NCBI RefSeq assembly: GCF_900188025.1 | Contig: NZ_FZNO01000010.1 | Span: 103,985 to 167,984, forward strand | Length of the DNA: 64,000 nt | Source: Blastococcus mobilis | GTDB taxonomy: Bacteria > Actinomycetota > Actinomycetes > Mycobacteriales > Geodermatophilaceae | Direction: 5' to 3' | Shown: positions 34,912-42,702 of the stretch, in pieces | How positions within the stretch are numbered: position 1 is the stretch's first letter | Layout of the letters: each line of letters begins with the position of its first letter | The notes under the pieces: generated by a model | Seen by the model: only the letters and a program-made list of their open reading frames with translations | Told to the model about the DNA's origin: nothing | The model's database searches: none | Translations under genes and position numbers: made by a program

Positions 34912-35430
34912 CTAGCGAGCGGCCGGCTCGCCGGTGCGGGGGCCGGTGAGATAGACGAGCCGGAACTTGCCGATCTGCACCTCGTCACCGCCGGCGAGGT
35001 TCGCGACGTCGACCGGCTCACGGTTGACGTAGGTGCCGTTGAGGCTGCCGACGTCGTGGACGGAGAAGCCGCCGCCCTCGCGGTGGAACTCCACGTGCCG
35101 CCGGCTCACGGTGACGTCGTCCAGGAAGATGTCGCTGTCGGGGTGGCGCCCGGCCGTGGTGACGTCCTGGTCGAGCAGGAAGCGACTCCCGGCGTTGGGC
35201 CCGCGCTTGACCACCAGCAGCGCCGAGCCGGCGGGGAGCGACTCGACGGCGCCCGCGTGGGCGTCGGCTGCCGACTCGGTGATCTCCGGGGACTCGCCCG
35301 AGTCCTCACCGCCGACCTTGGGGATGACGCTGGTGGACTCGCCGATCCGCTCCTGGGAGAGCGCCGATCCGCACTGCGCGCAGAAGCGACTGCCCTCGGG
35401 GTTCTCGTGGCCACATCGAGTGCAGTGCAC
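34912..35430 (-). CDS. garA: GarA/OdhI-like FHA protein with N-terminal zinc ribbon
   Basis: Phospho-switch protein of central nitrogen/carbon metabolism in actinobacteria. The 172-residue chain has a zinc ribbon (Cys3, Cys6, Cys17, Cys20), a Ser/Thr motif ESTSV around residues 31-35 comparable to the ETTSV phosphorylation site of GarA, and an FHA domain (GRH 94-96, SRRH 109-112, SLNG 129-132). Unphosphorylated relatives inhibit 2-oxoglutarate dehydrogenase. Mycobacterial GarA lacks a zinc ribbon. GTG start with AGGAGGA at 6-nt spacing. Confidence 0.88.
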   Translation of the reverse strand: MHCTRCGHENPEGSRFCAQCGSALSQERIGESTSVIPKVGGEDSGESPEITESAADAHAGAVESLPAGSALLVVKRGPNAGSRFLLDQDVTTAGRHPDSDIFLDDVTVSRRHVEFHREGGGFSVHDVGSLNGTYVNREPVDVANLAGGDEVQIGKFRLVYLTGPRTGEPAAR

Positions 35431-35679
35431 GTCTGTCTCCTCCTGTACGAGGGGGCCCGCCGCGGCCTCAGAACGGGCCGCGAGCGGCCGGCGGACGACG
35501 GACCGGACGGCCCGTCGCGGGTCGGCCGCCGCGAGGCGGCGGACCGCTTGTCATGCAACCAGCCGGTCGGCCCGAGGGTCAACCGGACGTTCAGGGTGTG
35601 CCACCGAGGTGACCGGTGATCGACGCACCCTGATGCGATCATAGTGAGCACCGCGCGGCCGCAGCCGGACGGCAGGCCG
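35431..35679. other. garA/gcvH intergenic region
   Basis: 249 bp without a gene. It holds a GCCGCC-GCGA-GGCGGC hairpin at 35525-35540 that could end the gcvH transcript, and a TTGACC hexamer on the minus strand near 35577-35582 that could be the garA -35 box, though its -10 box is weak. Confidence 0.4.
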
Positions 35680-36084
35680 TCACGACGCGTCGATCAGCGC
35701 CTGATAGGCGTCGGCGTCGAGCAGGGCCCCGATGGGGTCGCCGCCCTCCCCCGGCACGCTGATCTCGACCAGCCACCCGGCACCGTACGGATCGGCATTG
35801 ATGGTCTCCGGCGCATCGGTGAGCGCCTCGTTCACCGCGGCCACGACGCCGGCGACGGGGGCGTAGACGTCGGACACCGACTTGGTCGACTCGACCTCGC
35901 CGATGGGGACCCCAGGGCCCACCTCGTCGCCCACGGCCGGCAACTGGACGAACACGATGTCGCCGAGGGCGTCCTGGGCGTGGTCGGTGATCCCGACCCG
36001 GACGACGGTCGACGTGCCGTCGGTGCCCTGCACCAGCGCCCACTCGTGCTGATCGGTGTAGCGGCGGTCGTCTGGCGTAGCCAT
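35680..36084 (-). CDS. gcvH: Glycine cleavage system H protein
   Basis: 134-residue lipoyl carrier. The lipoylated residue is Lys68 in [22 protein letters not shown] opens the domain. It shuttles the aminomethyl group from GcvP to GcvT and also links to lipoate transfer. It is positioned as Rv1826 in M. tuberculosis. Confidence 0.95.
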   Translation of the reverse strand: MATPDDRRYTDQHEWALVQGTDGTSTVVRVGITDHAQDALGDIVFVQLPAVGDEVGPGVPIGEVESTKSVSDVYAPVAGVVAAVNEALTDAPETINADPYGAGWLVEISVPGEGGDPIGALLDADAYQALIDAS

Positions 36085-36147
36085 GCGGCGGTCGTCTCCT
36101 GGGGTCGAGGGGCGGTGCGGGGGCTCAGCGGCAAGCGTCGCGGAGGA

Positions 36148-37101
36148 TCAGTCGCCGGTGTCCGGCGAAGCGTATTGAGGCGTGTCGAGCGGCCGCAACG
36201 CGTCCACCGTGACCTGCTCGGACTGGGTGATCGTCACCGAGGCGCCGTGCCGCGTCAGATCCTGCACGACGCCTCCCGGGATGTTGAGGGCGGTCTCCAT
36301 GTTCTGCGGCGACCCGATGACCACGAACTCGTAGGGCGAGGTGATCGGCCGGCCGTCGACCATGAGGCTTCCGGGCGTGCCGGTGACGGCGGTGGAGACG
36401 CCGACGCGGACCCCGTCGATCTCCATGGTCTCAGCACCGGCCCCGCGCAGTTCCTGGATCGCGTCCAGGATGTCGCTGACGCGGACCTCGTCGTCGGCGT
36501 CACGGATGGTCATCACCAGACCAGGCCCCTGCGCGGCGACCGTCCCGTTCAGGATGCCGATGGCCTCCGCCCGCGCTCGCGCCTCCTCCAGCGCCGCCGC
36601 CGACTGGCTGTCAGAGCTGTTGAGCTGCTGCAGGGCGGCGCGCTGGTCGGCGATCTGATCCCGCAGTCGGGCCTCGCGGGCGTTGAGCTCGTCGAGGATG
36701 CGGACCAGGTCCTCCTCGCGGGCACCCGCGTACTGCTGGTCGTCCCCGGCGGCGCGCACCTGCACCGCGAAGGCGAACCCGAGCAGCAGTGTGAGGACGC
36801 CGATCAGCGCCGCGGCGAGCGGGTCGCGGGTACGGCGGCCGGACGGCTTCCCGGCGCCCGGAGCCCCCTGCTCCTCCCCCGTGGCCGATCCGTCCTCCGT
36901 CCTCAGGTCGTCGGTCGCCGGCTCGTGCGCGGTCGCCGGCGCCTCGGGCGGCGCCCCGGATGCGTCCACGTCGGCCACCGGCTCGGTCGTGGCTGCGGCG
37001 GCGTCGTCCGTGTCGGCGTCCGGGATCTCGACCGCCGCCTCGACCTCCGCCGCCTCGAGCTCGGGGTCGGGGCCCGCACCGGGCCGCTGGTCGCCGCTCA
37101 T
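36148..37101 (-). CDS. DUF881 membrane protein (Rv1825-like)
   Basis: 317 residues: an acidic, Ala/Thr-rich cytoplasmic head of ~95 residues, one membrane helix (ALIGVLTLLLGFAFAVQV), a predicted coiled coil, then the DUF881 domain (LNGTVAAQGPGLVMTIRD, IQELRGAGAETMEIDG). It would act at the cell surface; partners unknown. ATG overlaps the sbp stop (ATGA), and a second DUF881 gene flanks sbp on the other side. Confidence 0.88.
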   Translation of the reverse strand: MSGDQRPGAGPDPELEAAEVEAAVEIPDADTDDAAAATTEPVADVDASGAPPEAPATAHEPATDDLRTEDGSATGEEQGAPGAGKPSGRRTRDPLAAALIGVLTLLLGFAFAVQVRAAGDDQQYAGAREEDLVRILDELNAREARLRDQIADQRAALQQLNSSDSQSAAALEEARARAEAIGILNGTVAAQGPGLVMTIRDADDEVRVSDILDAIQELRGAGAETMEIDGVRVGVSTAVTGTPGSLMVDGRPITSPYEFVVIGSPQNMETALNIPGGVVQDLTRHGASVTITQSEQVTVDALRPLDTPQYASPDTGD

Positions 37102-37430
37102 GCCCGGAAGACGTGTCGGCGGATGGCTGCGGCGTTGCCGAAGATGCGGATCCCGAGCACGACCACGACCGCGGTGGACAGCTGCGCGCCCACGCCGAGC
37201 TGGTCGCCGAGGAAGACGATCAGGGCGGCCACGACCACGTTGGACACGAAGGAGATGACGAAGACCTTCGCGTCGAAGATGCCGTCCAGGCGCGCACGGA
37301 ACCCTCCGAAGACGGCGTCCAGCGCGGCCACGACCGCGATCGGCAGGTAGGGCTGCAGACCCAACGGGACAGTGGGATCGAAGAAGAGGCCGAGCAGGAC
37401 ACCGGCCGCGAGTCCGAGGATCGGGATCAC
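37098..37430 (-). CDS. sbp: Small basic protein Sbp (DUF1290)
   Basis: 110-residue membrane protein with three hydrophobic segments: ILGLAAGVLLGLFFDPTVPL, LPIAVVAALDAVFGGFRA and VISFVSNVVVAALIVFLGDQ. This is the DUF1290/Sbp pattern, found near cell-division genes in several Gram-positives. It is translationally coupled to both DUF881 neighbours (4-nt overlap downstream, 5-nt gap upstream). Confidence 0.9.
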   Translation of the reverse strand: MIPILGLAAGVLLGLFFDPTVPLGLQPYLPIAVVAALDAVFGGFRARLDGIFDAKVFVISFVSNVVVAALIVFLGDQLGVGAQLSTAVVVVLGIRIFGNAAAIRRHVFRA

Positions 37431-37435
37431 GGGGG

Positions 37436-38347
37436 TCAGCCTCCAGGCGTGGGGTCGGGTCGGGGGGCCTGCTGGTCGCGCCCCTCCGGTCGTGCGGAGC
37501 GGAGCTCGGAGATGCCGGCTGCGGGCAGGGTCAGCTCGTCCTCCCGGGCGAATTCGAAGCGCAGGCCGAACGATTCGGAGATCACCGCGAGGGCGCCGAC
37601 CTCAGGGCTGGCGAGGAACTCCTTCGACAGCGTGTCCGGATCGCCGATGGCACTGACCTCGTAGGGGTTGGTGACCGGTCGGAAGTCGACGAGCACCGCC
37701 TCCCCGGCGAAGCGGATGGCGGTCGTGGGCCCCAGACGCTGGCCGTTGATGCTGACCGCCTCCGCGCCTGCCGCCCACAGGGCGTTGACGACCAGTTGCA
37801 GGTCGCCGTCACGCACCCGGCCTCGCGGATCCTCCTCGGCGGTGCCGCCACCGACGGGGTCGTCGTCGGCCTCGGCGTCGGCGTTGGCCAGGGTGACGAG
37901 CAGCCCCGGGCCGGTGACCGGCACGGCGGCGGCGGCGCGTTCGGCCCTCGCGAGCTCGTCGAGCGCCCGCTGCCCGACGGCACTGGCCGCCAGCAGTTCG
38001 TCGCGGGTGCGGGTGACCTCGCCGCGGAGGGTCTCCAGCTGGACCGCGAGCTCGTCGGTCACGTCCGAGTCGTGCCGGATGTCGTCGACGAGCGCGGCGC
38101 GCACCTGCTCCCGGCCCTGGGCGCTCGCGGCGGCCTGGTCGTAGGTCACCGCCAGAAGGAGTCCGGCGACGGCCATCGTCAGCGCGACCATCGTGCGGGC
38201 ACGGAGACGCGACCGCGGTGCGGCCCCGGCGGCGGAACGGGCGGCGGCCGCCTGGGCGTACGCGGGGTCGAGGGTCTCGGCGAGGACGGCGTCCAGGAGC
38301 GATGCGCCCAGCGAGCGCTGCCCACCGCCCCGTGCGGTTGCGGTCAC
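37436..38347 (-). CDS. DUF881 membrane protein (Rv1823-like)
   Basis: 303 residues: ~60-residue cytoplasmic head, a membrane helix (MVALTMAVAGLLLAVTY), a coiled coil rich in Glu/Arg/Ala, then DUF881 (VPVTGPGLLVTLANADAE, LQLVVNALWAAGAEAVSING). GTG 38347 overlaps the pgsA stop. It is a paralogue of the gene two positions downstream. Confidence 0.88.
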   Translation of the reverse strand: MTATARGGGQRSLGASLLDAVLAETLDPAYAQAAAARSAAGAAPRSRLRARTMVALTMAVAGLLLAVTYDQAAASAQGREQVRAALVDDIRHDSDVTDELAVQLETLRGEVTRTRDELLAASAVGQRALDELARAERAAAAVPVTGPGLLVTLANADAEADDDPVGGGTAEEDPRGRVRDGDLQLVVNALWAAGAEAVSINGQRLGPTTAIRFAGEAVLVDFRPVTNPYEVSAIGDPDTLSKEFLASPEVGALAVISESFGLRFEFAREDELTLPAAGISELRSARPEGRDQQAPRPDPTPGG

Positions 38348-39027
38348 CGCGCCGTCCGGGGCACCACGGTCCGGCGTTCGGCACGCAGGATGCCGGCGAC
38401 CTGCACCACGTAGAAGAGCCCGGCCAGCAGGTAGAGGGCGGTGCCCCAGATCGTGAACGCCCAGGCGAACGGCGTGATGACCGTGGCCAGCCAGCCGCTG
38501 CCGTCGGCCAGGAGCAGTCCGGGGAACGCGTACAGCAGCAGCAGCGTGGCGGCCTTGCCGAGGTAGTGCACCTGCAGCGGCGGGTACCCGTAGTGGCGAA
38601 GCACGAGCAGCATGACGCCGAGGACGACCTCGCGCCCGAGGAGCAGGGCAACCATCCAGACGGGGACGATGCCCCGCAGGGCGAGCGCCACGAGCGTGCT
38701 GACGATGTAGAGGCGATCGGCCGCGGGGTCGAGCAGCGCGCCCAATCTGCTGCTCTGGTCCAGCCAGCGGGCGAGCTTGCCGTCGAGCCAGTCGGTGAAG
38801 CCGGAGACCATGAGAACGGCGACCGCCCACCGGTCCGCCTCGGGCCCCAGCAGCAGCCACAGGAAGAGCGGCACGCCCAGCAGGCGGAGCACCGAGAGGG
38901 CGTTCGGCACGGTCCAGATACGGTCGGGCAGCGCCTCGCGGCCGGCGCCCGGACGTGCGCCGGCGAGCGGCAGGGCGCCGGCCTCGGGGACGGGCGCGGC
39001 CGCCGACGACCCGTTCGACGACGTCAC
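38344..39027 (-). CDS. pgsA: CDP-alcohol phosphatidyltransferase (PgsA-like)
   Basis: Membrane enzyme of 227 residues that joins a CDP-diacylglycerol to an alcohol phosphate. The complete family motif is present: DWLDGKLAR, then SSRLGALLDPAAD (D..DG..AR...G...D...D). By order it matches Rv1822 (PgsA2), so phosphatidylglycerol phosphate synthase or cardiolipin synthase are both possible. GTG 39027 has GGAGGG 4-5 nt upstream; the frame stays open to 39108. Confidence 0.87.
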   Translation of the reverse strand: MTSSNGSSAAAPVPEAGALPLAGARPGAGREALPDRIWTVPNALSVLRLLGVPLFLWLLLGPEADRWAVAVLMVSGFTDWLDGKLARWLDQSSRLGALLDPAADRLYIVSTLVALALRGIVPVWMVALLLGREVVLGVMLLVLRHYGYPPLQVHYLGKAATLLLLYAFPGLLLADGSGWLATVITPFAWAFTIWGTALYLLAGLFYVVQVAGILRAERRTVVPRTAR

Positions 39028-39173
39028 GTTCCCTCCAGCCCGCTGCACACCGCCCCCGAGGCTAGTGTCCCGCGTCGTCGAGCCGGGACGCGACGCACCG
39101 GTGCGCACCGTCCCGGTGCCGGAACGTGCAGGCAGGGGCCCCGCGCGAGGCGCCCAGCCCCCTCAGGCCCCGC

Positions 39174-41240
39174 TCATGCCGGTACCGCGGTCGAAGCCGG
39201 GGCCGGCTCGTAGCCCAGGCGCCGTCGGGAGAAGCTGCCGGTGCCGTGGGTGACCGAGCGCAGCACGCCCGGATAGGTCAGCAGCTCCACCTCGGGCACC
39301 TCGGCGCGCACCGTCGTCCGGTCGCGGACCGGATCGGCCTCGCTGCCGGTGACCCGCGCCCGGCGGGCCGAGAGGTCGCTCATCACCGCGCCGACGTACT
39401 CCCCCGGGACGACGACCGCCACCTCGCACCAGGGCTCGAGCACCCGCGTTCCGGCGGCGGCGGCGAGCTCCCGCAGGGCGAGCGCGCCCGCGGCCTGGAA
39501 CGCGGCGTCCGAGGAGTCGACGGAGTGTGCCTTGCCGTCGACGAGGGTGAGGTGGACGTCGACCAGCGGGCGGTCGCCGCTGGTGCCGCGTTCGGCCTGG
39601 GCGCGGATCCCCTTCTCCACGCTGCCGTGGAACTGGCTGGGCACGGTGCCCCCGACGATCCGCTGCTCGAAGACGATCCCCGAGCCGGGCGGTCCGGGCT
39701 CGGCCTCGATGACGACGACCGCGTACTGGCCGTGGCCCCCGGACTGCTTCACGTGGCGACCGGTGACCCGGGCGGGACCGGCCAGCGTCTCGACCATGGG
39801 CACACGGACCGGCACCGTGCTGACGGCGACGCCGTGGCGGGTGCGCAGCCGTTCCAGCAGGACCTCGGCGTGCGCCTCGCCGACGCACCACAGCAGCAGC
39901 TGGCCGGTGTCCTGCCGGCGATCCAGGCGCACCGTGGGGTCCTCGGCCACCAGGCGGGCCAGCGCCGTCGCGAGCCGGTCCTCGTCCGTGCGGGACGCGG
40001 CCTCCAGGGCGACGGGGAGCTGCGGGGTGGGCAGGTCCCAGGGCGAGATGAGGCGTGGGTCCTCCGGCGAGGAGAGGGTGTCGCCGGTCTCGGCGCTCGC
40101 CAGCCGGGCCACGGCACAGATGTCACCGGCCGGGCAGGCGGCCACCGGTCGCAGCGCGGTCCCCAGCGGCGAGGACAGGGCGCCGATGCGCTCGTCGACG
40201 TCGTGGTCGGGATGGCCACGTTCGCTCATCCCGTGACCGGACACGTGCACCGGGATGTCGGGACGCAGGGTCCCGGAGAAGACCCGGACCAGGCTCACCC
40301 GCCCCACGTAGGGGTCGGTGGTGGTCTTGACGACCTCCGCGACCAGCGGCCCCTCGGGATCACAGGTCAAGGACGGGGCCGGCGAGCCGTCGGGCCGGGT
40401 GACCGGCGGGCAGCCGTGCTCCATGGGGGACGGGAAGCCGGACACGATCAGCTCGAGCAGGTCGGGAATGCCCACCCCGCTCAGCGGGGCCGCGCAGAGC
40501 ACCGGGTGGAAGTGCGCCCGGGCGACCGCGGTCTCGAGGTCGGCGATCAGGTCGGCCTGCACCAGCTGGTCGCCGGCCAGGTACCGCTCCATCAGCGCCT
40601 CGTCCTCGCTCTCGCCGATGATCCCCTCGATGAGCTCCGACCGGAGCCGGTCGGCCTCGGGGGCGTCGGCATCGGGCTCGAGCAGAGAGACCAGACCGCG
40701 GACCGAGCCGTCCGGACCGCGGTCGACCAGGTGTACCGGGTAGACGCCCTCCCCGAGGAGCAGCTGGCAGAGCCGGACGGCGTCGTCGACGTCGGCGCGT
40801 GCGCGGTCGAGCTGGGTGATGACGACGGCGCGGGGCATGCCGACCGCCGCGCACTCATCCCAGAGCTGCACCGTCGCGGCGTCGACACCGTTGACCGCCG
40901 ACACGACGAAGAGGGCGGCGTCCGCGGCACGCAGTCCGGCCCGCAGCTCACCGACGAAGTCGGGCGACCCCGGGGTGTCGAGCAGGGTGATCCGGTGACC
41001 GGCGTGCTCGACGGTCGCCACCCCGAGGGACACCGAGCGCTGCTGGCGGATCTCCACCTCCTCGGTGTCGAGGCAGGTGGTGCCGTCCTCCACCCGCCCG
41101 GCCCGTGGCAGGGCGCCGGTCGCGACGAGGAGTGCCTCGGCGAGGGCGGTCTTCCCCGCCCCCGCGTGGCCGACCAGTGCCACGTTGCGCACGTTCGCGG
41201 CCGGTCGCGGTGCCGGCGCCGTCCCGGTGTCCCTGGCCAT
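39174..41240 (-). CDS. fusA2: Elongation factor G-like GTPase (EF-G2/FusA2 type)
   Basis: 688-residue translational GTPase paralogue. G1 is GHAGAGKT (24-31), G3 is LLDTPGSPDFVGE, G4 is ITQLDRA where canonical EF-G has NKMD, so nucleotide specificity or hydrolysis may differ. Domains II-V follow with KQSGGHGQYAVV of the EF-G domain IV. Rv0120c of M. tuberculosis is of this type; its function is not settled. It is downstream of DUF1918 with a 12-bp gap. Confidence 0.88.
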   Translation of the reverse strand: MARDTGTAPAPRPAANVRNVALVGHAGAGKTALAEALLVATGALPRAGRVEDGTTCLDTEEVEIRQQRSVSLGVATVEHAGHRITLLDTPGSPDFVGELRAGLRAADAALFVVSAVNGVDAATVQLWDECAAVGMPRAVVITQLDRARADVDDAVRLCQLLLGEGVYPVHLVDRGPDGSVRGLVSLLEPDADAPEADRLRSELIEGIIGESEDEALMERYLAGDQLVQADLIADLETAVARAHFHPVLCAAPLSGVGIPDLLELIVSGFPSPMEHGCPPVTRPDGSPAPSLTCDPEGPLVAEVVKTTTDPYVGRVSLVRVFSGTLRPDIPVHVSGHGMSERGHPDHDVDERIGALSSPLGTALRPVAACPAGDICAVARLASAETGDTLSSPEDPRLISPWDLPTPQLPVALEAASRTDEDRLATALARLVAEDPTVRLDRRQDTGQLLLWCVGEAHAEVLLERLRTRHGVAVSTVPVRVPMVETLAGPARVTGRHVKQSGGHGQYAVVVIEAEPGPPGSGIVFEQRIVGGTVPSQFHGSVEKGIRAQAERGTSGDRPLVDVHLTLVDGKAHSVDSSDAAFQAAGALALRELAAAAGTRVLEPWCEVAVVVPGEYVGAVMSDLSARRARVTGSEADPVRDRTTVRAEVPEVELLTYPGVLRSVTHGTGSFSRRRLGYEPAPASTAVPA

Positions 41241-41252
41241 GGGGCTGGGCGC

Positions 41253-41453
41253 TCAGCCGTGCGCCGCTTCGGCCGGCATCACCGAGACGGTGCCCGCCGG
41301 ATAGAAGAGCCCGGTGTGCCCGTCGGGCTCCCACCGCACCCGGTAGGGCGGTCCTCCCCCGGGCTCGGCGCACTCGATGACCTGCCCGATCCGGTCCGGC
41401 TCCCCCTGGTGGGTGGAGCGCACGATGATGCGGTCCCCGACATGGGCTTCCAC
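41253..41453 (-). CDS. DUF1918 domain protein
   Basis: 66 residues, one SH3-like barrel: VGDRIIVRSTHQGEPDRIGQ, then YRVRWEPDGHTGLFYPAG. A small actinobacterial family of unknown function. GTG start with AGGAGG at 5-nt spacing; probably co-transcribed with the EF-G paralogue. Confidence 0.88.
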   Translation of the reverse strand: MEAHVGDRIIVRSTHQGEPDRIGQVIECAEPGGGPPYRVRWEPDGHTGLFYPAGTVSVMPAEAAHG

Positions 41454-41584
41454 GGCGGCCTCCTGGAGGTACGACTGTGGTCTTGTTCACAGCCTGCCCG
41501 CCGGACCCGGCACGGACAAGCCCCTCTCGGACCGTCAGCGGCCGAGGGTGCCCGCGCCTCCAGCGCCCGGGCACCGCGCCGGTG

Positions 41585-41800
41585 CGGCAGCCGGCCTCCG
41601 CCGATCAGGACCACCCCGGAGGCCAGGAAGGCGAGGTCCCAGCTCAGGGGTGCGCCGAGGTCGTCCGGGACGTGGTGGCCCCCCGGGATCTGGTGGTCGA
41701 TCAGACCCTCGACGAGGTTGAGGAGACCCCGGCCGGCCGGCACGAGACCCAGGTGGAAGAAGCCGTCGGCGAGGGTGTCGACCTCCGGCCCGGCGACCGT
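41585..41800 (-). pseudogene. Internally deleted DUF2243 membrane protein relic
   Basis: The minus frame reads DTLADGFFH followed at once by GRGLLNLVEGLIDHQIPGGH and LSWDLAFLASGVVLIGGG. In DUF2243 proteins these blocks are separated by membrane segments; here the intervening part is missing and no start codon or N-terminus precedes them. The downstream frame continues as low-complexity sequence to the DUF1918 gene. Confidence 0.55.
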
Positions 41801-41877
41801 GGCTGGGGGCGTCTCGGCGCTGACATGTGGTGCCGCTGCAGGATCTGGTGGAGCACGGGGCGAGGCGGAATCGGGAC

Positions 41878-42147
41878 TCAGAAGGCGTGGGCCTCGTCGT
41901 AGCCGTAGTCCGCGCCCGGGTCGGAGGTCCTGCCCGGGTGGACGGTGGTGTACCGCTGATGCCCGGTGCCGTGCGGCTGCTCGCTGTGGTGCGGCCCCGG
42001 CGCGCGGTCGGCCCGCCCGCCCGCCATGTCCTCGCCCACCATGTCCTCGCGCGCCATGTCCCCGTGGGCGATGTCCTGGTGGGCGATGTCCTGGTGCGCC
42101 ATGTCGTAGCCGTAGTCGGTGGCGGTGTCCCGCTCGCGCTCCGTCAT
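41878..42147 (-). CDS. Small pentad-repeat protein bounded by DYGYD motifs
   Basis: 89 residues. After MTERERDTATDYGYD come five or six five-residue repeats of the form (M/I)A(H/R)(Q/G/E)D, at DNA level a 15-bp unit (42030-42100); a polar spacer follows, and the protein ends ADYGYDEAHAF, repeating the DYGYD element. No signal peptide or hydrophobic segment. AGGAG lies 6 nt before ATG 42147, a good reason to trust it as expressed. I do not recognise a family. The spaced His/Asp/Glu could bind metal, which is speculation. Confidence 0.65.
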   Translation of the reverse strand: MTERERDTATDYGYDMAHQDIAHQDIAHGDMAREDMVGEDMAGGRADRAPGPHHSEQPHGTGHQRYTTVHPGRTSDPGADYGYDEAHAF

Positions 42148-42653
42148 GACCCGCTCCTCGCAGAGTGCCCTTCCCCGCGGCCGGGGAGGTGGTGTGCGCC
42201 GGTCGCTCCGATGCTCCTCGGACGCCCGGGGGGCCACAACCCGACCTCGGTGGGCGCTGTCCCCTGGAACAGGGCTGGCCAGCTCCCGCCTCCGGAGTCA
42301 CGTCCGCGGCGGAGGATCCCGCACGACTGGGTGCCCTTGCCCGGACGCGGCCGAGCAGGGTTACCCGCTCCCCCGACGGCCGTCGAGAACGATCGCCGAA
42401 CGAGCGCCACGTGCGTGGAGCCTGCTCGATGGCCTCGACCTCAGCCCCGGGGCGTGGCTCGCGGGTCGGAGAGGTCGGCTCCACCGTGTCGGCTGCCGAT
42501 CCGGCCGGACCGCCGTCCGGCGATCCGGTCCGCTCGAGCCGGCACGAACTCCTCGCGGGATCGGCCGATGAGCTGTCAGCACTTCATCGGGTCCCGTGCG
42601 GCGCCCCGCTGCGCGGGGGGGCGCGGCGGGCCGGGGCAGCCGCCGCGCACAAC
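42148..42653. other. Region without a supported gene
   Basis: Over 500 bp with open frames on both strands but no domain. A plus-strand frame from about 42488 begins MSAADPAGPPSG and then HELLAGSADELSALHRV, which looks protein-like, but it dissolves into Arg/Gly-rich sequence within 25 codons. It could be a relic; nothing firmer is visible. Confidence 0.3.
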
Positions 42654-42690
42654 AGGGGCCGGCCGCGACGCGACGTCCCGGCCGGCCCCT
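42654..42690 (-). terminator. Hairpin terminator of the efflux pump gene
   Basis: Perfect 11-bp arms AGGGGCCGGCC/GGCCGGCCCCT around a 15-nt loop, 12 bp beyond the stop of the DHA2 transporter gene on the minus strand. Confidence 0.7.
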
Positions 42691-42702
42691 CCGCAGCTCC
42701 GG

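Noticed and set aside
41990..42110. CRISPR-like short repeat array
   Set aside because: The 15-bp units are contiguous, in frame and code for pentads; no spacers.
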